Below, piece after piece: positions 1 to 6,182 of a DNA stretch of 6,182 nt. Source of the DNA: Neisseriaceae bacterium. GTDB taxonomy: Bacteria; Pseudomonadota; Gammaproteobacteria; Burkholderiales; UBA11063. Where the stretch lies: contig CANMQR010000042.1 of assembly GCA_947499925.1 (NCBI GenBank), positions 1-6,182 of the forward strand, given 5' to 3'. A program made the translations under genes and the position numbers. The number at the start of each line of letters is the position of its first letter. The first letter of the stretch is position 1. The notes beneath the pieces are model-generated. The model saw only the letters and a list, made by a program, of their open reading frames with translations, made no database searches and was not told where the DNA came from.

Positions 1-983
1 ATAGTCATTTAAATACTATTATCCCAATTTATCTAACTCAGAATATAAAACCACAATATATGCGTGAGCGACTAATAACTCCTGATAATGATTTCATTGA
101 TTTGGACTGGATAAATAAAGATCTTGTAGATAGTCCTATTGTTGTTCTATTTCATGGAACTGAGGGCAACTCCAAAAGCCACTATGCTAAAAGAATTATG
201 TTTTATTTAGAAGAAATTGGGTGGCGTGGTGTTGTGCCCCATTTTAGAGGTTGTTCTGAAGAATTAAATACTCAACCCAAATTTTATCATGCCGGTGATT
301 TTGATGATATGATATGGGTATTGGAACAAATTAAAAAGATCAGCAATCGAGAGATTTTTGCGGTAGGAGTATCGCTTGGTGGTAATGCACTACTTAAATT
401 TCTAGGTGAAAATCCATCTCAAACATTAATAACCGCTGCAATGGCAATTTCAGTACCGTTTGATTTGGATGAAACAGTTCGAATTCTTGATCAAGGCTTT
501 AATAAGCATGTTTATGTCAAAACATTCTTACAAACATTACTACCTAAAATGAAGGATTATGCCAAACAATTTGAAAACATTGAAATTGCAGATCATAAAA
601 TTGATACTTTGGATGAATTTAACAATACATATATCTGCCAAATTTATGGCTTTAAAGACTCTAAAGATTATTATCAACAAACTAGCTGTCGTGGTTTCCT
701 TAAAAGTATCACAACTCCAACTTTAATACTCCAAGCAGAGAATGACCCTATGATACCAGTTAACTCATGGCCAAATAAGTCAGATTTATCACCTAGCACA
801 CGTTTTGTAGGCACTAAAACTGGAGGACATGCTGGATTTATTAATTTGACATCTAATTATAAAGAAGCAATTCTCAAAATGCCTAAATTTATGTTACAAT
901 ATTTTAATCAATATACTAAAGATTCACCAATTTATACCGAAGAGGTTGATCAACTAGAACTTAATTTCATGGGAGATGAATAG
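1..983 (+). CDS. yheT: YheT-family alpha/beta hydrolase, 5' end outside window
   Basis: This is a predicted cytosolic serine hydrolase of the YheT (UPF0017/ABHD1-3-like) family; its physiological substrate is not established. The reading frame is open to the left edge. The first ATG, at 60, is probably internal: the codons before it (3-59) read SHLNTIIP..., matching the conserved HLQT-x-LP segment near the N-terminus of E. coli YheT. About 20-30 residues are therefore probably missing. Numbering from the ATG at 60, the motifs are an oxyanion-type strand VVLFHGTEG (28-36), the family signature HFRGCSEE (61-68), a nucleophile elbow GVSLGGN with Ser105, a probable acid Asp229 in AENDP, and His257 in GGHAGF. 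The triad is thus complete. A C-terminal tail of about 20 residues goes beyond the usual family end. Its TAG stop at 981-983 directly abuts the deoC ATG, implying translational coupling. Family assignment is firm; the role is unknown. Confidence 0.9.
   Translation, partial: SHLNTIIPIYLTQNIKPQYMRERLITPDNDFIDLDWINKDLVDSPIVVLFHGTEGNSKSHYAKRIMFYLEEIGWRGVVPHFRGCSEELNTQPKFYHAGDFDDMIWVLEQIKKISNREIFAVGVSLGGNALLKFLGENPSQTLITAAMAISVPFDLDETVRILDQGFNKHVYVKTFLQTLLPKMKDYAKQFENIEIADHKIDTLDEFNNTYICQIYGFKDSKDYYQQTSCRGFLKSITTPTLILQAENDPMIPVNSWPNKSDLSPSTRFVGTKTGGHAGFINLTSNYKEAILKMPKFMLQYFNQYTKDSPIYTEEVDQLELNFMGDE
971..975 (+). promoter_or_regulatory. Ribosome binding site of deoC
   Basis: GGGAG lies 8 bases before the deoC ATG and inside the last codons of the preceding hydrolase gene. 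Ribosomes finishing the hydrolase would cover this site, consistent with coupled translation. It supports 984 as the true deoC start. Confidence 0.7.
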
Positions 984-1763
984 ATGGCTACAATTAGAAA
1001 AAAACCACAAAACACCGAAATAGCGCAAAGAATTTTAGGTTTAATAGACCTAACTTCACTAAATACAAATGATACTAAAGAAAATATCAAAAATTTATGT
1101 GAAAGCGCTATTACTCCATTTGGGCGCGTAGCTGCTATTTGTATCTACTCTCACTTTGTTCCTGTTGCAGTAAAACCACTAAAGAAATCTGGCATAAAGA
1201 TAGCTACCGTTACCAATTTTCCTCATGGTATGCCAGATATTGATCTAGCATTATTTGAAACCAAGTTAGCTATTGAACGTGGTAGTGATGAAGTTGATAT
1301 CGTATTACCCTATCATCAAATAATTAATGGTAAGACAAATTTAGCTGGCAAAATGATAAAAAAAGCAAAAAAAATCTGTGGTAAAAAAACTCTAAAAGTT
1401 ATTATTGAATCTGGTGAATTGAAAACTTCAAAATTAATAGAAGAAGCTTCCATAATCAGTATCGAAAACGGAGCAGATTTTATAAAAACCTCCACGGGAA
1501 AAGTTGCCATTAATGCGACACTTGAAGCAACTGAGATAATGCTACAAGTTATCAAACAATATGGTGGGGAATGTGGGTTTAAGGCTGCAGGTGGGGTTAA
1601 AACAGTCGCAGAAGCTTCTAAATATCTGGAGTTGACACAAAAAATCCTTGGGGAATCTTATATCAACTCACATACATTCAGATTTGGAGCATCAAGCTTA
1701 CTTAATGATGTACTAAATATACTAAATGGCACAACTCATAAAACTAGTGCATCTGGATATTAA
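984..1763 (+). CDS. deoC: Deoxyribose-phosphate aldolase DeoC
   Basis: This cytosolic class I aldolase cleaves 2-deoxyribose-5-phosphate to acetaldehyde and glyceraldehyde-3-phosphate, the last step of deoxynucleoside catabolism. The 259 residues equal the E. coli enzyme in length and align with it end to end. Visible landmarks are LIDLTSLN (20-27), AAICIY with Cys53, the strand IATVTNFPHG (73-82), DEVDIV with Asp105 (E. coli Asp102), and the Schiff-base Lys168 in DFIKTSTGK. Also visible are the second catalytic lysine Lys200 in GFKAAGG, the phosphate-site FGASSLL near the end, and a C-terminal Tyr259 as in E. coli. All known catalytic residues are present, so it should be active. It belongs to the long enterobacterial-type group rather than the roughly 220-residue group. 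The start is set by a GGGAG site and abuts the upstream stop. deoB follows after 24 bases. A region of three A7-A8 runs (1358-1389) encodes a Lys-rich helix. Confidence 0.98.
   Translation: MATIRKKPQNTEIAQRILGLIDLTSLNTNDTKENIKNLCESAITPFGRVAAICIYSHFVPVAVKPLKKSGIKIATVTNFPHGMPDIDLALFETKLAIERGSDEVDIVLPYHQIINGKTNLAGKMIKKAKKICGKKTLKVIIESGELKTSKLIEEASIISIENGADFIKTSTGKVAINATLEATEIMLQVIKQYGGECGFKAAGGVKTVAEASKYLELTQKILGESYINSHTFRFGASSLLNDVLNILNGTTHKTSASGY
1358..1389 (+). repeat. Cluster of three poly-A runs inside deoC
   Basis: Runs of 7, 8 and 7 adenines occur at 1358-1364, 1367-1374 and 1383-1389, within 32 bases. They encode the Lys-rich segment KKAKKICGKK. Such runs are prone to replication or transcription slippage; the reading frame is intact here. 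Confidence 0.5.
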
Positions 1764-1773
1764 GCAACATATT

Positions 1774-1779
1774 GGGAGA
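1774..1779 (+). promoter_or_regulatory. Ribosome binding site of deoB
   Basis: GGGAGA followed by AAG lies 8 bases before the deoB ATG, in the 24-base gap after the deoC stop. It is a strong site and confirms the start at 1788. Confidence 0.75.
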
Positions 1780-1787
1780 AAGATCAA

Positions 1788-2969
1788 ATGAAACGAGCAA
1801 TAATTTTAGTCTTAGATTCTTTTGGTATAGGAGCATTACCTGATGCTGATAAGTTTGGAGATGTTGGTTCTAATACACTTGGTCATATTGATGAATATTG
1901 TCATCTAAATAATTTAAGCTTCAAAATTCCAAACTTGCTCAAGCTAGGGCTTGGAATGGCTTATTCACGAGTTAATAATAAACAACTTCATTGCGACAAG
2001 CGTGATTATAGTACCAATGGATTATATGGTGCTTGTAAAGAGATTAGCTCTGGAAAAGACACTACCAGTGGGCATTGGGAGATTGCTGGATCCCCTGTTT
2101 TGTTTGAATGGGGATATTTTAAAGAAAAATTTCCACAAGAATTACTTGATAAAATAGTAAAAAGAAGTGGCATACCAGGATATTTAGGTAATTGCCATGC
2201 CTCAGGTACGGATATTATCCGTGATCTTGGAGAGGAACATATCAAAACTGGAAAGCCGATTTTTTATACCTCCGCTGACTCAGTATTTCAAATAGCCTGT
2301 CATGAAGAAACATTTGGGCTAGATAATTTATACAATTTATGTAAAATAGTTCGTGAAGAGCTTGAACCATATAATATTGCAAGAGTTATAGCTCGTCCTT
2401 TTAAAGGAACTGATGCTTCAAATTATGCTAGAACTGGCAATCGCCATGATTATTCATTACTGCCTAATAATAAAACTCTTTTTGATGTGTGCTGTGAGAA
2501 TAATATTGAAACGATTGCTATTGGTAAAATTGGGGATATTTATGCCCATCAAGGTACCCAGATTGAGATTATGGCCAATGGCTTAAGTGATTTGATTGAT
2601 AAAAGTATTGATGCTATCAAAGAATACAAAGATAAGCCGACATTTATTATGACCAATCTAGTTGATTTTGATATGCTATATGGGCATAGACGCGATACCA
2701 AGGGTTATAAAGAAGCTCTGGAGTATCTGGACACGCGTATACCTGGGATTATCAATAGTCTAACTAGTGATGATATCTTGATACTAACAGCTGATCATGG
2801 CTGTGACCCTACCTGGAGGGGGTCTGATCATACACGAGAACATATTCCATTTATAATGTATAATTCTGGTATTAGTCATGATATCGGAATTCGTGATACT
2901 TACGCTGATATAGGGCAAACTGTTGCCAAACATCTAGGTGTTACTATAGCTACCGGTATAGCAGTATAA
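1788..2969 (+). CDS. deoB: Phosphopentomutase DeoB
   Basis: This cytosolic alkaline-phosphatase-superfamily mutase interconverts (deoxy)ribose-1-phosphate and the 5-phosphate, using two metal ions (Mn2+ in studied homologues) and a phosphothreonine. The 393 residues compare with 407 in E. coli, and the N-terminus (MKRA-I-VLDSFGIGA) aligns exactly. Visible motifs are Asp10 in VLDSFG and SSGKDTTSGHW (88-97), whose Thr92 corresponds to the phosphorylated Thr85 of Bacillus cereus DeoB. The cap-domain block IFYTSADSVFQIACHEE (158-174), VIARPF (200-205) and RTGNRHDYSLLP (215-226) are also present. The remaining metal ligands are Asp295 and His300 in DFDMLYGHRR, Asp336 and His337 in TADHGCDPTW, and His348 in DHTREHIP. 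Nothing essential is missing. It follows deoC in one transcription unit and makes the substrate of DeoC. Nucleoside phosphorylase genes are not next to it. Confidence 0.98.
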   Translation: MKRAIILVLDSFGIGALPDADKFGDVGSNTLGHIDEYCHLNNLSFKIPNLLKLGLGMAYSRVNNKQLHCDKRDYSTNGLYGACKEISSGKDTTSGHWEIAGSPVLFEWGYFKEKFPQELLDKIVKRSGIPGYLGNCHASGTDIIRDLGEEHIKTGKPIFYTSADSVFQIACHEETFGLDNLYNLCKIVREELEPYNIARVIARPFKGTDASNYARTGNRHDYSLLPNNKTLFDVCCENNIETIAIGKIGDIYAHQGTQIEIMANGLSDLIDKSIDAIKEYKDKPTFIMTNLVDFDMLYGHRRDTKGYKEALEYLDTRIPGIINSLTSDDILILTADHGCDPTWRGSDHTREHIPFIMYNSGISHDIGIRDTYADIGQTVAKHLGVTIATGIAV

Positions 2970-2979
2970 ATTAAACATT

Positions 2980-2983
2980 AGGA
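2980..2983 (+). promoter_or_regulatory. Probable ribosome binding site of the 598-residue protein
   Basis: AGGA lies 11 bases before the ATG at 2995, in the 25-base gap after deoB. The spacing is slightly long. The next in-frame ATG, at 3010, would be 26 bases away, so 2995 is the better start. Confidence 0.5.
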
Positions 2984-2994
2984 ATAAATAATAC

Positions 2995-4791
2995 ATGCAA
3001 CTAAACAAAATGCACCAAAACCTCAACCAATCTTGGATTAATCGCGGTCAAATCTACGAACATGAGTTTGGAAGCTGTGTATTAAGTAGTTGCACTTTAC
3101 TACGTCACCTGCTACACTCAAACACTCCCAAATATCCGAATATCAGCTGGAGCAAATTAATCACTGATGACGATAAAAAATCGTTATTAATTGAATATAT
3201 AAATACCATTGCAGTGGATGTGGTTTATACAAATTTACTAAACAATTGTTTAGACGCCATTCACAATATAGATAAATTCACTGATGAAGAGATTAGTCTT
3301 ATTATCGCTTATGCCAATAATATAAAAAGTAAAAATGTCAATGAACTTCTTAGCGTTGTTGAAGACCTAAATATCTTACTTGGAACTGAGACTGATAATA
3401 TATTAAAATCGATTATTCCTAAAGATAAAAACCTAAAAATCACTACATTTGGTTTTAGAATTCTAACCTACTTACAAAATAATCGTCATATTCAATTTAA
3501 TAGTTTTCATCTGGATAATCATCGTTTTCGAGAGGCGATTCTAAGTAAAATCATTCTTGATCGCCTGCATGATGAAGTTCAATTAAATGATATTATTAAT
3601 TGTGTACTTCCAGCATCTAACACCCAAGATTATTGTTTCATTAGTGCCAATCGACAAACTCGAGTAAATAAGCCTGATAAACTTATCAATATAGCAACTA
3701 AACTAGCACTAGATATTGCACATTTAAAATCCACTCTCACACTAGAACAGCTATCAATCAAGATCCCAGATTCTGACTTATATATAGCACATATAATTCT
3801 AGCGCTAAAGTTAATCAAAAAAGATGGCAAAGTATTTTTTACAATACGCTATAAGAGTTGGCAAACAAATCAATTACATGATCTGCGGCAGTTTTTAAGT
3901 GATAGTGGTTTAGTTGAAACGATAACATTTATAAAAACTAGTAGAGTTGACCCATGGGTATTAATATGCTTATCGTATAACCCAACCAACAAAACTCATA
4001 TATTTATGCTTGGTGAAGCTTTTTATACTGCTGGTGGACTAAAACATCGCCTTGATAATCTAACCACAGTTAGAATAATTCAAGTATTAAAAGATCAAAT
4101 ATCTATCAAAAATGCATCAGGAATGGTAAGTGTAGATAATATAAAAAATCTGAATTATAGCCTAGACCCCAATGTATGCCTTAATTTTGATAATCACAGT
4201 AGTCACAAAAACCTAAATACTTATATGCTAAAAACTGTGTGTACCAAAATCTTCCGTGGCCCTGGCGTATATAATAATGAAATAAGTAAGGCTCTTCCAA
4301 ATGACGGCTATTACATGCTAAATCATAGTGCTTTAACTGAGAATGGGTTAAATAATAAGTATCTAACCCCTATACCAGAAAAACTATATAAAGAACATGA
4401 GACTAATTATGCAGTATATCCAGGTGATATTGTAATGCTATCTAGAGCTACGTCTAATAGAGCGGTACTAATTCCTGAAGGAAGCGACTATTATCTAGCA
4501 AATATTAATCTACTGGTATTACGCCCTGATAAAAGCTTAATAAATCCAATATATTTATATCTATTGCTTAGCAGTAAAAATGGTAAGTCGCTTCTAGCTA
4601 GTATAGAAAAAGGTACTACGTTAAAATCAGTTAGTATAAATGACTTAAAAAACCTGAATTTGAGTATATTACCATTAAATAAACAAAAAGATATTGCTAA
4701 TAAGTATATTAATGAATTAGAACAACTAAAACTGGCACAAACCAAATTTAATCAATTTATAGATAAATGCCAAGATTCTTTATTGACTTAG
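2995..4791 (+). CDS. Degenerate HsdM-like methyltransferase fused to an HsdS-like recognition domain
   Basis: Function is unknown. Residues 1-145 are mostly helical, like the HsdM N-terminal part. Residues about 147-330 follow the order of an N6-adenine methyltransferase. FHLDNHRFREAILSKIILD (171-189) fits the segment after motif II, VQLNDIIN fits the motif III region, and YCFISANRQT (213-222) sits where an ANPPY-type motif IV belongs. DLYIAHIILALKLIKKDGKV (261-280) and the GLVETITFI strand then match the usual downstream parts. The catalytic NPPY is replaced by NRQT (219-222), and no glycine-rich motif I is visible near 150-160. Residues about 408-598 resemble one HsdS target-recognition domain: YPGDIVMLSRA (475-485), LANINLLVLRP (501-511), INPIYLYLLLSS (516-527), KGTTLKSVSINDLKNLNLS (539-557), then the conserved LPLxxQ-I segment at 559-567 and a helical tail. 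The frame is intact and lies 25 bases after deoB, probably co-transcribed. A DNA-recognising, non-methylating protein is an inference; an unrelated fold is possible. Confidence 0.6.
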   Translation: MQLNKMHQNLNQSWINRGQIYEHEFGSCVLSSCTLLRHLLHSNTPKYPNISWSKLITDDDKKSLLIEYINTIAVDVVYTNLLNNCLDAIHNIDKFTDEEISLIIAYANNIKSKNVNELLSVVEDLNILLGTETDNILKSIIPKDKNLKITTFGFRILTYLQNNRHIQFNSFHLDNHRFREAILSKIILDRLHDEVQLNDIINCVLPASNTQDYCFISANRQTRVNKPDKLINIATKLALDIAHLKSTLTLEQLSIKIPDSDLYIAHIILALKLIKKDGKVFFTIRYKSWQTNQLHDLRQFLSDSGLVETITFIKTSRVDPWVLICLSYNPTNKTHIFMLGEAFYTAGGLKHRLDNLTTVRIIQVLKDQISIKNASGMVSVDNIKNLNYSLDPNVCLNFDNHSSHKNLNTYMLKTVCTKIFRGPGVYNNEISKALPNDGYYMLNHSALTENGLNNKYLTPIPEKLYKEHETNYAVYPGDIVMLSRATSNRAVLIPEGSDYYLANINLLVLRPDKSLINPIYLYLLLSSKNGKSLLASIEKGTTLKSVSINDLKNLNLSILPLNKQKDIANKYINELEQLKLAQTKFNQFIDKCQDSLLT

Positions 4792-4826
4792 ATTAAGCTA
4801 CGAGATTTATAAAAGACTAATCCTAA
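4788..4826 (+). terminator. Weak stem-loop between convergent genes
   Basis: TTAGATTA (4788-4795) can pair with TAATCCTAA (4818-4826), giving 8 base pairs with one bulged C and a 22-base loop. It sits across the 31-base gap between the two converging genes, where a shared terminator would be expected. The stem is AT-rich, the loop is long and there is no clear T-run, so this may be chance. Confidence 0.2.
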
Positions 4827-5248
4827 CGGACATTTATAATAACTAAACCCGCTAGAATAAAACCACATCCGATTAATGAAGTTAGTGTAAATTGTACTTC
4901 ACCTAAGATTAAATAAGCAAAAATCATGGTAAAGATAGGATAACATGCTTCTATAATTGCAGCATAACTTGCGTTACTTAAGGTGATACTTTTAAAAATA
5001 CAGATAACCGCAAGAACATAAATTGTGGCACAGGTTAAAAATATTGCTAGTAATTTTAAGTTATTTAATTTTATAAAAATACCTTTTACTTCATGGTTAA
5101 AATAAAACCATATAAAAAGAACCACTACTAATAAAAGTGATTCTAAAAATATTATCTCAAAAGAAGTTAAATATTTAAGTAAATACTGACTCCCAACATA
5201 ATTTAACCCCCAAAGCACTGAAGCACTTATTGCATACCAAAACCACAT
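4823..5248 (-). CDS. Single-repeat EamA/DMT-family membrane protein
   Basis: This small inner-membrane protein of the drug/metabolite transporter (EamA) superfamily probably moves a small metabolite; the substrate cannot be told. The chosen ATG at 5248 has an AAAAAGG ribosome site 9 bases upstream and gives 141 residues. The frame extends further only by using non-ATG codons or a weaker upstream ATG. Five hydrophobic segments are visible at about 3-24, 30-50, 64-85, 94-115 and 121-139. Family marks are ASVLWGLNYVGSQ (9-21) in the first, and the terminal pattern of a proline in segment 4 (YP at 103-104), LILGE (113-117), then a Gly-rich last segment (GCGFILAGLVI). Most family members carry two such five-helix repeats in about 300 residues. 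This one has only one and would need to dimerise. No second half is seen next to it. It lies downstream of rmuC on the same strand and converges on the deo operon. Confidence 0.85.
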   Translation of the reverse strand: MWFWYAISASVLWGLNYVGSQYLLKYLTSFEIIFLESLLLVVVLFIWFYFNHEVKGIFIKLNNLKLLAIFLTCATIYVLAVICIFKSITLSNASYAAIIEACYPIFTMIFAYLILGEVQFTLTSLIGCGFILAGLVIINVR

Positions 5249-5257
5249 GTAACTATA

Positions 5258-5264
5258 CCTTTTT
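5258..5264 (-). promoter_or_regulatory. Ribosome binding site of the EamA gene
   Basis: On the - strand, AAAAAGG ends 9 bases before the ATG at 5248. It decides that start over the longer frame reaching to 5320, whose extra 24 residues (with Lys, Arg and many Tyr) do not belong to the EamA domain. Confidence 0.6.
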
Positions 5265-5284
5265 ATTAATAATCCTGTATATAA

Positions 5285-5313
5285 ATCATATAACAAGGTA
5301 TACATTTTAACAC
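5285..5313 (-). promoter_or_regulatory. Possible promoter of the EamA gene
   Basis: Read on the - strand, TTGTGT (5308-5313) and TATATG (5285-5290) are 17 bases apart, and TGT just before the second box gives an extended -10 form (TGnTATA). The transcript would start around 5278, giving a leader of about 30 bases. The -35 box is a poor match. In such AT-rich DNA this is only suggestive, but it fits the 96-base gap after rmuC. Confidence 0.3.
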
Positions 5314-5324
5314 AAAACACAGTG
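5314..5324. repeat. 11-base palindrome in the rmuC-EamA gap
   Basis: AACAC and GTGTT flank a single A, giving a perfect 5+1+5 inverted repeat. It lies directly upstream of the possible -35 box of the EamA gene and could be half of a regulator site. It is too short to exclude chance. Confidence 0.25.
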
Positions 5325-5344
5325 TTGTATATGAGTGGATATAC

Positions 5345-6182
5345 TTAGGATACGCTATTATCGGTAATTTCTGCTAGTTCAACTTTGGCAATACTATCAA
5401 ATTTATTTCCAATTTTAGCTGTCGTAGTATGAATATCTTTGACATCTTTTGATACGGTATCTATATGTTTAGCTAGATTATCCCATCTTATTTTATAGCG
5501 ATTAAACTCTTCACTAAGTAAGTGTAAATTCTCTTGAATGACCTTAGCATGTTTGGATTGTTCCATATTTTTAACAACTACTTGTATTGTTGTTAGCATT
5601 GCTATTAGAGTTGTGGGAGATGCTAACCACACCTGTCTTTTTTGGGCATAGTCAAGTAGTTTGTCATGATAAGCATGAATTTGAGCAAAAATAGCCTCAG
5701 CTGGTATAAACATAACCGCTTGTTTACTCGTTTCATTCGCAATAATGTATTTATTAGCAATATCATCAATATGCTTTTTGATATTGGCTTCAAAATCCTT
5801 TTCATGCTGAAGCCGCATTTCTTGTGATATAGTAGTATCAATCATGCGCCTATAATTCTCAAGAGGGAATTTGGAATCTATCGCAATCATGCCAAGTGGC
5901 TCTGGAGCTAGTAATACCGCATCAGCGATAGTACCATTGCTAAGCTTATGCTGTGTATCATAGAGTTTATTATTACTTTCACCAAAAGCTGCTATCAGTA
6001 TCTGGTTTAACTGAACCTCTCCAAATATTCCGCGAGTCTTTTTATCTGTTAAGATATCTTGAAGTGAAATTATCTCCCCGGATAATTCATCAATTTTCTT
6101 CTGCGCTTCGTCTATTTTGGTTAGACGAACTAGTACATTATTAAATGTCTGATTAGTTTGAGCAAAACCTTCTTTTAGCTTA
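5345..6182 (-). CDS. rmuC: DNA recombination protein RmuC, 5' end outside window
   Basis: RmuC is a predicted nuclease-related protein that in E. coli limits inversions at short inverted repeats; its biochemical activity is unproven. The frame has no stop up to the right edge, giving 278 visible residues, against about 475 in E. coli RmuC. The ATG at 5890 is internal: codons before it encode the RmuC signature TRGIFGEVQL (6008-6037) and the strand LLAPEPLGMIAIDSKFPLENY, which spans that ATG. Order from the right edge is a coiled-coil helix (about 6050-6150, heptad-like NVLVRLTKI, then KKIDEL), the core domain with IDSKFPLENYRR, KYI, QAVMFIPAEAIFAQI and LASPTTLIAMLTTIQ, then a second long helical region (NMEQSKHAKVI to KIGNKFDSI) and a short polar tail. 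The missing part should hold the N-terminal membrane anchor and more coiled coil. The stop at 5345-5347 lies 96 bases before the EamA gene, possibly in one unit with it. Confidence 0.93.
   Translation of the reverse strand, partial: KLKEGFAQTNQTFNNVLVRLTKIDEAQKKIDELSGEIISLQDILTDKKTRGIFGEVQLNQILIAAFGESNNKLYDTQHKLSNGTIADAVLLAPEPLGMIAIDSKFPLENYRRMIDTTISQEMRLQHEKDFEANIKKHIDDIANKYIIANETSKQAVMFIPAEAIFAQIHAYHDKLLDYAQKRQVWLASPTTLIAMLTTIQVVVKNMEQSKHAKVIQENLHLLSEEFNRYKIRWDNLAKHIDTVSKDVKDIHTTTAKIGNKFDSIAKVELAEITDNSVS

Noticed and set aside
60..62. ATG at 60 as the start of the hydrolase gene
   Set aside because: The frame is open further upstream, and codons 3-59 encode the conserved HLxT-x-IP segment of the YheT family, so the true start is outside the window.
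1316..1555. Open frame on the - strand inside deoC
   Set aside because: It is fully antisense to a clearly functional gene, has no recognisable domain, and is readily explained by AT-rich codon complementarity.
1951..2245. Short open frames on both strands inside deoB
   Set aside because: They overlap conserved DeoB coding sequence, show no family features and have no good ribosome site.
3630..3830. Open frame on the - strand inside the 598-residue gene
   Set aside because: It is antisense to the long intact frame, with no recognisable motif; the same applies to the - strand frame at 4491-4745.
5249..5320. Longer EamA protein starting at 5320
   Set aside because: It would begin at a CTG codon, lacks a convincing ribosome site, and adds residues that do not belong to the EamA domain. 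The ATG at 5248 has a good site.
5888..5890. ATG at 5890 (- strand) as the start of rmuC
   Set aside because: Conserved RmuC sequence, including TRGIFGEVQL, continues in frame to the right edge.
5623..6144. Out-of-frame (5623-5841, -) and opposite-strand (5953-6144, +) open frames across rmuC
   Set aside because: The RmuC frame is continuous and conserved through both intervals, so these are shadows.
1..6182. CRISPR array, tRNA, rRNA, insertion sequence or riboswitch
   Set aside because: No spaced direct repeats, cloverleaf, ribosomal sequence, transposase frame or conserved leader structure was found by eye on either strand.

Overview
The window looks like the chromosome of an AT-rich gammaproteobacterium (roughly one third G+C by eye). 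DeoC and DeoB match the long enterobacterial-type enzymes almost residue for residue around their active sites. The left-edge hydrolase matches the YheT family and the right-edge gene matches RmuC. Frequent ATA, TTA and AAA codons would suit a Francisella-like or similar AT-rich lineage, but the genus cannot be fixed from this sequence.

Layout: on the + strand, four tightly packed genes run left to right. They are a YheT-family alpha/beta hydrolase whose 5' end lies outside the window (1-983), deoC (984-1763), deoB (1788-2969) and a 598-residue protein of unknown function (2995-4791). The stop of the hydrolase directly abuts the deoC start, and the later gaps are 24 and 25 bases, so this reads as one operon whose promoter is off the left edge. 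On the - strand, converging on it, are a one-repeat EamA/DMT membrane protein (5248-4823) and rmuC (5345 to beyond the right edge, 5' end missing). A possible promoter lies in the 96-base gap between them. No stretch over 300 bases lacks a gene.

Function: DeoB converts deoxyribose-1-phosphate (or ribose-1-phosphate) to the 5-phosphate. DeoC cleaves deoxyribose-5-phosphate to acetaldehyde and glyceraldehyde-3-phosphate. Together they carry nucleoside-derived sugar into central metabolism. The phosphorylases that would supply the substrate (deoA, deoD) are not in the window.

The most interesting item is the 598-residue protein. By manual alignment it has the layout of an N6-adenine methyltransferase (HsdM-like) fused to one HsdS-like target-recognition domain. 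The places where the SAM-binding and NPPY catalytic motifs should be are replaced by other residues, while the frame is fully open. It may be a catalytically dead, DNA-recognising derivative of a type I restriction-modification system, sitting in a housekeeping operon without HsdR or another HsdM/HsdS.
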